Of a stretch of 6,367 bases of DNA, positions 1-4,999 are shown in pieces (within the stretch, counting starts at the first letter, position 1; each line of letters begins with the position of its first letter). Both the position numbers and the translations under genes were made by a program. The notes beneath the pieces are model-generated. The model was not told the origin of the DNA. It saw only the letters and a program-made list of their open reading frames with translations, and did not search any database. Source of the DNA: Geodermatophilaceae bacterium (lineage in GTDB: Bacteria > Actinomycetota > Actinomycetes > Mycobacteriales > Geodermatophilaceae); NCBI GenBank assembly GCA_013813215.1, contig JACCSC010000060.1:1-6367 (forward strand), written 5' to 3'.

Positions 1-165
1 GCGGATGGCCCAGTCGTGGTGCGTGACCCCGTCCAGCCGGCGCATGGCCGGCGGCGCCAGCAGGTGCACGGCGTGACCGCGCTCGAGCTGCTCGCGGGTG
101 AACTCCTTGAGCAGGCTGAAGATCCCCCACCCCGGTGCCTCGGTGACGTGGAGCACGCGAAGCAT
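1..165 (-). CDS. Glycosyltransferase, N-terminal fragment (probable GT4 family), cut by window edge
   Basis: Only the first 55 residues are present; the frame is open to base 1. The protein starts MLRVLHVTEAPGWG and continues with a helix ending in ERGHAVHLLAPP. This is the usual N-terminal Rossmann start of GT-B glycosyltransferases: a beta strand, a glycine-bearing turn (here GWG where a GGG/GGV turn is common), a helix, then a 'G-H-x-V' second strand. Such enzymes normally add a sugar from a nucleotide donor to a lipid-linked acceptor at the inner face of the membrane. The ATG at 165 is preceded by AGGAG (176-180) with a 10-base spacer, which supports this start. It lies 47 bases downstream of the sulfotransferase stop on the same strand, so it is probably the third gene of that operon. 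Donor sugar and linkage cannot be told from 55 residues. Confidence 0.72.
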   Translation of the reverse strand, partial: MLRVLHVTEAPGWGIFSLLKEFTREQLERGHAVHLLAPPAMRRLDGVTHHDWAIR

Positions 166-175
166 CCGCAGTGCG

Positions 176-180
176 CTCCT
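176..180 (-). promoter_or_regulatory. Ribosome binding site of the glycosyltransferase
   Basis: On the minus strand AGGAG lies 10 bases before the ATG at 165. It is the best Shine-Dalgarno match in the 47-base gap and fixes the start of the truncated glycosyltransferase. Confidence 0.6.
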
Positions 181-212
181 GTCCTGGGGCCGATGGATTC
201 GAGGGCGGCCGG

Positions 213-1130
213 CTAATCGCTGGGAACAGTAACCCAGCGCGACAGCTCGGGCCCCAACCGCTCGGACAGCAGGGCGACGTCCGTGGCCAGGTACGCCGCC
301 ACCTCGGCGCGTACCTCCGGGCTGACGGTGGGTTTGGTGTCGACTCGCCACATCCGGCGCTTCAGGGCGGCGACCGCGGGGAGGGACGTGGTCCGCGACC
401 ACTGGCGCAGCGCCCGGAGGGGGCCGGCCAGCAGCCGGGGCGGCCGATGGGTGATCCGGCGCAGGGCGGTGAAACGGGCCGCCTTGGTGCTGGCGTTGCG
501 GACGTCGAAGCTGGGCAGCGGCTCGGCCGATATCCCGGCGAAGTCCGCCAACGCCCGCCAGGCCCGCTCCGGATCGGCCGACAGCTCCTCCAGGAAGACG
601 ATGTGCACCCGGTCGCCGGGTACGTGTGTCAAGAGCCGGTCCATCGCCGCCCCGAGTCGGCCGACCCGCGGATAGTCCACGAGCTTGGGGTCCAACGGCG
701 TGGTGTCGGGCTGCCCGCCGGCCACGCTGCGCCGCCAGGCGGTGGCGAAGTCGGCCTCGCTCTCGTTGAGCGCCACCAGCTGCGTACGGTGCCAGGAGAT
801 CAGCAGGTCCACCGGGTTGCGCAGGGCGACGACGAACCGGGCCGCGGGGACGGCGGCCAGGATGTCGGGCACCGCGCGCTCGGAGTAGAGGTACGTCGTC
901 GATCCTTCGGCCAGCATCGTGTCCTCGCGCGCGCCGGCGAACAGCGCGGCGTAGCGGGCAGGTGTGTCGAAGCCGTAGTGCGAACGCATCCCGGGGTAGT
1001 CCGAGGCCCAGTAGAACGGCTCCTTGGGCACCGAGAAGGTGATCTGCGGGTGGTCGGCGAGCCAGCCGGCGAGGGACGTCGTGCCGGACTTCGGGGCGCC
1101 GACGACGTACAGCTCAGGAAGCCTGGTCAC
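213..1130 (-). CDS. PAPS-dependent sulfotransferase (305 aa)
   Basis: This is a soluble cytoplasmic enzyme predicted to transfer sulfate from PAPS to a hydroxyl or amino group, most likely on a sugar given its neighbours. The 5'-phosphosulfate loop is seen at residues 11-20 (GAPKSGTTSL, with K14). The conserved KEP element follows at 36-38 (KEPFYW), and the 3'-phosphate-binding segment is at about 99-115, with R104 of RNP and S112. The length of 305 residues is normal for the Sulfotransfer_1/3 type. The start is GTG at 1130, right before the first beta strand (ELYVVGA), with a GAGG-like site about 8 bases upstream. The gene overlaps the 3' end of the upstream sulfotransferase by 17 bases, so the two are probably translationally coupled. 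The stop is TAG at 213-215. The two sulfotransferases differ in the PAPS loop and elsewhere, so this is not a recent tandem copy. The acceptor is unknown. Confidence 0.9.
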   Translation of the reverse strand: MTRLPELYVVGAPKSGTTSLAGWLADHPQITFSVPKEPFYWASDYPGMRSHYGFDTPARYAALFAGAREDTMLAEGSTTYLYSERAVPDILAAVPAARFVVALRNPVDLLISWHRTQLVALNESEADFATAWRRSVAGGQPDTTPLDPKLVDYPRVGRLGAAMDRLLTHVPGDRVHIVFLEELSADPERAWRALADFAGISAEPLPSFDVRNASTKAARFTALRRITHRPPRLLAGPLRALRQWSRTTSLPAVAALKRRMWRVDTKPTVSPEVRAEVAAYLATDVALLSERLGPELSRWVTVPSD

Positions 1131-2034
1131 CGGTCCGCCTCGTGTTCTGCCCGCTCGTCTCCCAGCCAGGCAGCCAGCTCAACCCCAGCCGTTCGTCCTG
1201 GTCTCGCAGCCACTCGCTCGCCGCCGCCCGAGCCCGCCGGCCGAGCTCGTCCAGCTCCGCCCGCTGCTCCGGCGTACAGCTGGCCAGCGCCTGCTCCGTC
1301 GTCGGCAGCACGGTCTCCCGGGTGACCAGGGACCGCACCCGGCGGAGGCGGTCGGCGCCCAGCCGCTCCCGCACCATGGGATAGAGGCGGCTGCGCCGCA
1401 GGGTGCGGCTGGCCACCCGGAACGCCTCGTGCTTGAACGTGACGACGTTGTTCCGGTGCGCCTCGGCACCGTGCTCCTCGGGAGCGGGCGGGGACAGACC
1501 CAGCAGCGAGCAGACCTGCTCGTCGACGTGCCCACCGGTCGCGGTCTGGAACGGGACGACCAGCATCCGTTCGGTCCCGAAGCGTTCCTGTACCGCGGTG
1601 ATCCACCGGCCGTAGTCGCTCGCCCCGGCGTACAGCGGGTTGCGCCGCAACGCCGTCCCGAAGTCGGCCGCGTCCTCCTGCTTGAAGTAGTACCGGTGAT
1701 ACAGGTAGTGCGAGATGGCCCGCGGCACCGGATCGCGGACGAGGTAGACGACGAGCCGCACCTGCCCCTCGGCGGCCAGCCGGTCCAGGGCCTCCGGGAA
1801 GTGCGGGAACGTGTAGGACACGCTGGCGTCCATCCGCAGGACGCCCTCGGCCCGCGGGGCGAACAGCGAGTCGTACCAGTCCGGACCCCGGTCGTGGTTG
1901 CGGTTGAAGTAGTTGGGTTCCTTGAGCGACCCCGGATCGATCGCCGAATGGGTGCTCAGCTGCGCGGCGAGGTAAGAAGTCCCGCTGCGGGCCGCGCCGG
2001 CGATGACGAGCTCCGGGCCGGGCGCGATGCTCAC
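1114..2034 (-). CDS. PAPS-dependent sulfotransferase (306 aa), first gene of the minus-strand operon
   Basis: This is a second sulfotransferase-fold enzyme. The PAPS loop is at residues 13-22 (GAARSGTSYL), with R16 in the place of the usual lysine; arginine is often found there in bacterial members. KEPNYF follows at 38-43, and the 3'-phosphate-binding segment is at 95-110 with R100, D101, P102 and S108. The stretch YGRWITAVQERFG near 141-153, followed by a hydrophobic strand, fits the family. The GTG at 2034 is the only plausible start: going upstream in frame, a TAG is reached without another ATG, GTG or TTG, and the core strand ELVIAGA begins at residue 8. No Shine-Dalgarno is visible before it, and a TAnnnT box lies 8 bases upstream, so translation may be leaderless. 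It probably acts with the next gene to sulfate a polysaccharide repeat unit; the targets are inferred only from context. Confidence 0.9.
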   Translation of the reverse strand: MSIAPGPELVIAGAARSGTSYLAAQLSTHSAIDPGSLKEPNYFNRNHDRGPDWYDSLFAPRAEGVLRMDASVSYTFPHFPEALDRLAAEGQVRLVVYLVRDPVPRAISHYLYHRYYFKQEDAADFGTALRRNPLYAGASDYGRWITAVQERFGTERMLVVPFQTATGGHVDEQVCSLLGLSPPAPEEHGAEAHRNNVVTFKHEAFRVASRTLRRSRLYPMVRERLGADRLRRVRSLVTRETVLPTTEQALASCTPEQRAELDELGRRARAAASEWLRDQDERLGLSWLPGWETSGQNTRRTGDQAS

Positions 2035-2042
2035 GCGTCGGG

Positions 2043-2048
2043 ACAGTA
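2043..2048 (-). promoter_or_regulatory. Possible -10 box for the sulfotransferase operon
   Basis: On the minus strand TACTGT matches the actinobacterial TAnnnT -10 pattern and ends 8 bases before the GTG at 2034. Transcription would then begin at or within a couple of bases of the start codon. This fits the missing Shine-Dalgarno. No good -35 hexamer is seen at the right distance, which is common for leaderless promoters but weakens the call. Confidence 0.35.
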
Positions 2049-2116
2049 GCAGCGCAGGGGTGCCTCGCCGGCTGACCTACGCTGGCCGACGTCGTGGCGG
2101 TGGTCGTCCCTGACTC

Positions 2117-2122
2117 GAGGAG
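2117..2122 (+). promoter_or_regulatory. Ribosome binding site that decides a TTG start
   Basis: GAGGAG ends 8 bases before TTG at 2131. This is an ideal spacing and selects that TTG over the in-frame TTG at 2143 and GTG at 2146. The 96-base divergent gap (2035-2130) also has to hold promoters for both directions. On the plus strand a TACGCT (2078-2083) fits TAnnnT but has no convincing -35. Confidence 0.75.
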
Positions 2123-2130
2123 CGCTTCGG

Positions 2131-3099
2131 TTGGCTGGATCGTTGGTGTTCGGCGGTGCCGGGTTCATCGGCACCCACTTGCTGCGTGACTTGGTGGCGC
2201 GCGGCGTCGACCCGGTGGTCTCGGCGGACATCGCCGACCCGCGCGAGCCCGTCCCCGGGGTGGACTACCGGTACGCCGACGTACGTCAGGCGATCCAGTT
2301 GGACGGGTCGCCGTACGACACGATCTACAACCTCGCCGGGCTGGTCGCCACGCCCGGGCACCCGGACGGGGAGTACTACCGGACGAACGTGACCGGGGCC
2401 GTCACCGTCACCGACTTCGCCGACGCCCACGGCATCCGGACGATCGTGTTCACCAGCACGATGTCGATCTACCCCACCGGGAACGAGCTCAAGACCGAGC
2501 AGTCAGCCTTGGAGCCGTTGAACGCCTACGGCGCGTCCAAGGCGCTGGGGGAGAGCATCCACCGTCGTTGGCAGGCGGGGCACGCCGACAACCGGCTGGT
2601 GGTCGCCCGGCCCGCGGTGATCTTCGGTCCCGGCGAGCGGGGCAACTTCCAGCGACTTCACCGGCTGATCCGCCGCGGCCTGTTCGTCTACCCGGGCCGC
2701 AAGGACACGGTCAAGGCCTGCGGTTACGTCACCGATCTGGTGGCCAGCTTCGAGTTCGTGCTCGGCCTGCCGGGCAACTCCCACGTCTACAACTTCGCCT
2801 ACCCCGACCGGTGCACGATCGGCGACATCTGCCAGCTGATCAGCGCGGAGCTGGACAAGCCGGAGCCGCGGGCCCTGTTGCCGCTGCCGGTGATGCGGGC
2901 CGGTGCCCTGCCCTTCGAGGCGCTGGAGTCCGCCGGACTGCGTACCGGGATCAGCCGGACCCGTATCGAGAAGCTGGTCGAATCGACGAACATCTACCCC
3001 CAGTTCCTCCTGGATCAGGGCTTCCGGTTCCCGACCACCTTGTCCGAAGGTATCCACCGGTGGGCGCAGTCGTTGGGCACTGATCACACCCGGCGTTAA
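2131..3099 (+). CDS. Extended-SDR NAD-dependent nucleotide-sugar epimerase/dehydratase (322 aa)
   Basis: This is a cytoplasmic enzyme of the GalE-like extended short-chain dehydrogenase family, likely making or altering an NDP-sugar for the polysaccharide. The dinucleotide-binding glycine motif GGAGFIG is at residues 8-14, an acidic residue ends the D50 strand (YADVRQ), and NLAG is at 67-70. The catalytic set is T110 (in TSTMSIY), Y133 and K137 (YGASK). The substrate-side region carries RPAVIFGPGERGN (160-172) and a GRKDT-x3-CGYVTDL stretch (189-203), which anchor it to the epimerase/dehydratase group. The C-terminus has no membrane segment. The start is TTG, chosen by the strong GAGGAG site. 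The length is normal for the family. It is divergent from the sulfotransferases and in line with the downstream Wzz/kinase gene. The exact reaction (4-epimerase, dehydratase or reductase) cannot be read from sequence. Confidence 0.88.
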   Translation: MAGSLVFGGAGFIGTHLLRDLVARGVDPVVSADIADPREPVPGVDYRYADVRQAIQLDGSPYDTIYNLAGLVATPGHPDGEYYRTNVTGAVTVTDFADAHGIRTIVFTSTMSIYPTGNELKTEQSALEPLNAYGASKALGESIHRRWQAGHADNRLVVARPAVIFGPGERGNFQRLHRLIRRGLFVYPGRKDTVKACGYVTDLVASFEFVLGLPGNSHVYNFAYPDRCTIGDICQLISAELDKPEPRALLPLPVMRAGALPFEALESAGLRTGISRTRIEKLVESTNIYPQFLLDQGFRFPTTLSEGIHRWAQSLGTDHTRR

Positions 3100-3108
3100 G
3101 CTGATCAC
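3080..3108 (+). promoter_or_regulatory. Two CTGATCAC copies 21 bases apart upstream of the kinase gene
   Basis: CTGATCAC occurs at 3080-3087 and again at 3101-3108. Each contains the palindrome TGATCA, and the copies are 21 bases apart, about two helical turns. The first is inside the last codons of the epimerase and the second is just after its stop. The arrangement is what a pair of dimeric repressor or activator sites would look like, but two 8-mers can arise by chance and no regulator gene is in view. Confidence 0.22.
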
Positions 3109-3253
3109 CGTGAGCGACCGCGAACGGTTGGTACAGTCCTCCTGGTCCGCTCGCCGCATGGGAGGTGGACACAGCTGCTGCTGACGCCGGTGGGGACGCA
3201 GCGAGACCCGTGACGACCCCGTCGCCCAAGCTTGCGCGAGAGCGAGGAGTTCC
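3100..3253 (+). other. Intergenic region before the Wzz/kinase gene
   Basis: This is 154 bases between the epimerase stop and the kinase start. TACAGT at 3132-3137 matches TAnnnT and could be a -10 box, giving a leader of roughly 110 bases, but no -35 is evident. A 24-codon GTG frame (3110-3184) has no ribosome site and no recognisable product. The long gap allows the kinase to have its own promoter rather than simply read-through from the epimerase. Confidence 0.35.
3244..3249 (+). promoter_or_regulatory. Ribosome binding site of the Wzz/BY-kinase gene
   Basis: GAGGAG lies 4 bases before the GTG at 3254, a slightly short spacing. It supports this GTG, after which the protein opens with MELSQYLQAF, the typical beginning of a Wzz domain. 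Confidence 0.65.
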
Positions 3254-4953
3254 GTGGAACTGAGTCAGTACCTGCAGGCCTTCCGCACCCACTGGAAGCT
3301 CGTCTTCACGATGACGCTCATCGGGATTGCGGCCGCCGGGGCGCTCACGCTCCTGCTCACCCCCCAGTACGCGTCGTCGGCCCAGCTGTACATCACCACA
3401 TCGGGAACCGAGACCAACAGCGCCCAGGCCAACATCGTCGCGCAGGACAAGGTGCCTTCCTACGCGCTGCTGGCCACGACGTCGGACTTCGCCCAACGGG
3501 CACTCACGGCGGCTGGCGTCGACGGGGTTCCGCCCGGCGAGCTCGTTTCCAAGATCGAGGCCACGGTTCCCGTACCCGATGCCGGGATCCTGCAGATCAC
3601 GGTCACCGACGACTCCCCGCAGCGAGCTCAGACGTTGGTCAACGCCATCGCCACCCAGATGGTCGAGTACATCCGGGAAGTCGAGACTCCGGCGCCGTTC
3701 CAGATCACCGACGCCAACGGCGTCGTCACCACGACGACCCCCAACCCGGACTACAAGGCCACCGTGACGCAGACCGGGAACGTGTCCGGTGAGCCGCTCT
3801 ACCCGGACCCCATGTTGAACCTGCCGCTCGGCGCCATCGTCGGGCTGCTGCTGGGCCTGGTCCTGGCCCTGATCCGCTTCCTGATGGACAACACCGTCAA
3901 GTCCTCCAAGCAGATCGAGGAGCTCACCGGGGCGACCTCGATCGGTGGTGTCCTGTACGACGCGGACATGGCTTCCCGCCCGCTGGTCACCCAGCACAAG
4001 GCGCAGTCGATCACCAGTGAGGCCTACCGGCAGATCCGGACCAACCTGCAGTACGTCAGCGTGGACAACCCGCCCAAGGTCATGGTCGTCACCAGCTCGG
4101 TGTCCGGTGAGGGCAAGACCACGACCGCCATCAACCTGGCCCTCGTGCTCGCCCAGTCGGGACAGCGGGTCGCCCTGGTCGAGGCGGACCTGCGCCGCCC
4201 GCGCGTCATGCGTTACCTGCAGCTGGTGGGCGGTGCCGGCCTGACCAACGTGCTGGCCGGCAAGGCCGATCTCGCCGAACTGCTGCAGCCGTGGGGCGAC
4301 GGCAAGCTGTCGGTCCTGGCCGCCGGGCCGAACCCGCCCAACCCGTCCGAGCTGCTCGGCTCGGAGCAGATGGGTCACCTGCTCGACGAGCTGCGCTCCA
4401 CCCACGACTACGTCGTCATCGACGCGCCGCCGCTGCTGCCCGTCACCGACGGCGCGGTGCTCGCGGTGCTGGCTGACGGCGTCGTGATCGTCACCCGCTA
4501 CGGCCGCACCCGGCGCGAGCAGCTGCGGGCCGCCGCGGCCATGGTGCGCGTCATCGACGTGCGCGTGCTGGGCACCGTCCTCAACATGATCCCCCCAAGG
4601 GTGGCGGCGGCGACTACGGCTACGGCTACGGGTACGGCTACGGCTATGCCTACGAGCCCGACCCGTCGCCACGCGAGCTCATCTCCTCGCGCAAGGAGCG
4701 CGGCCGCCGTGCCCGGGGCCGGACCACCAAGGATCTCGAGTCCTCCACCAACGCCGCGATCGCCGCGGCCACCGCCGCGAAGTCGCACCACGCCGCCCAC
4801 GGAGCGTCGGCGGCCACTGACGGTACCGGCGCAGCGGTGAACGGCACCGAGGCAGCGCCCGCCACGACGGCCAAGCCGGCTGACGCCGCTGCCTCCGGAA
4901 CGGCGGCGAAGCGGGAGTCCGCTGCGGCCAGCCGTTCTTCCGCTCCGGAGTAA
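3254..4953 (+). CDS. Wzz chain-length regulator fused to BY-kinase (polysaccharide tyrosine autokinase), with a frame break near the C-terminus
   Basis: This membrane protein governs polymer length and export and phosphorylates its own tyrosine tail. The Wzz part has TM1 at about 16-36, an outer domain of about 150 residues, a proline-rich PLYPDPMLNLP before TM2, and TM2 at about 188-209. The kinase part has the E-x2-R-x2-R oligomerisation motif at 256-262 (EAYRQIR), Walker A at 282-290 (SVSGEGKTT, K288), Walker A' at 306-316 (VALVEADLRRP) and Walker B at 386-391 (YVVIDA, D390). The frame as written runs to a stop at 4838-4840 (528 aa) and ends in an Arg/Pro/Ala-rich tail of about 80 residues unlike anything in the family. 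Stepping back one base in the C run at 4591-4596 gives PPKGGGGD followed by seven alternating tyrosines (455-467) and an Ala-rich tail ending at TAA 4951-4953, 566 aa in all. I annotate the restored extent. No cognate phosphatase gene is in the window. Confidence 0.85.
4591..4596 (+). other. C6 tract where the kinase reading frame breaks
   Basis: The frame reads ATC CCC CCA AGG; with one more C, or a -1 slip, it reads ATC CCC CCC AAG and continues into the tyrosine-rich tail. Formally C_CCC_CCA fits the X_XXY_YYZ slippery pattern. I see no clear stem-loop downstream and no Shine-Dalgarno-like enhancer just upstream, so a sequencing error or a real one-base deletion in the run is at least as likely. 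Confidence 0.8.
4615..4650 (+). repeat. Hexanucleotide tandem repeat coding the Tyr-Gly tail
   Basis: Six units of TACGGC or near variants (fourth-unit neighbourhood has TACGGG, last unit is TATGCC) are followed by a further TAC. In the restored frame they encode alternating Tyr and Gly/Ala, giving seven tyrosines. This is the tyrosine cluster that BY-kinases phosphorylate in trans. In the frame as written the same bases give Ala-Thr repeats. Because the unit is 6 bases, copy changes would alter tyrosine number without shifting frame. Confidence 0.8.
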
Positions 4954-4999
4954 TCGCCCTCAGCCCGCAGCGTGGCGGATCGGCAGGAGAGCGGGCGGC
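4954..4999. other. Gap between convergent kinase and Wzy-like genes
   Basis: Only 46 bases separate the two converging stop codons. GCCCGC (4963-4968) can pair with GCGGGC (4991-4996) across a 22-base loop, and CCGC/GCGG (4965-4978) makes a small hairpin. Neither has a following T run, so a shared terminator is expected from the layout but is not convincingly seen. Confidence 0.25.

Noticed and set aside
171..1325. 384-codon open frame on the plus strand
   Set aside because: It is antisense to the sulfotransferases, low-complexity and Arg/Gly/Pro-rich, while the minus strand shows clear PAPS-binding motifs.
1114..2034. The two sulfotransferases as a recent tandem duplication
   Set aside because: They share only the family motifs; PAPS loops (GAPKSGTTSL versus GAARSGTSYL) and the remaining sequence differ widely.
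1024..2049. 341-codon open frame on the plus strand
   Set aside because: It is antisense to the second sulfotransferase and shows no recognisable motif; it is a GC-bias artefact.
3110..3184. 24-codon GTG frame in the gap before the kinase gene, as a possible leader peptide
   Set aside because: There is no ribosome binding site, no run of regulatory codons and no visible attenuator hairpin.
4585..4650. Programmed -1 ribosomal frameshift as the sole explanation of the frame break
   Set aside because: The heptamer C_CCC_CCA fits formally, but I see no upstream Shine-Dalgarno-like stimulator and no convincing downstream stem-loop; it is kept only as one of several options.
2951..4672. 573-codon open frame on the minus strand
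   Set aside because: It lies opposite the epimerase end and the kinase gene, has an Arg/Gly/Asp/Val-rich composition typical of antisense frames in high-GC DNA, and shows no domain.
4954..4999. Bidirectional intrinsic terminator between the convergent genes
   Set aside because: The possible stems are short (4-6 pairs), one has a long loop, and no T run follows on either strand.
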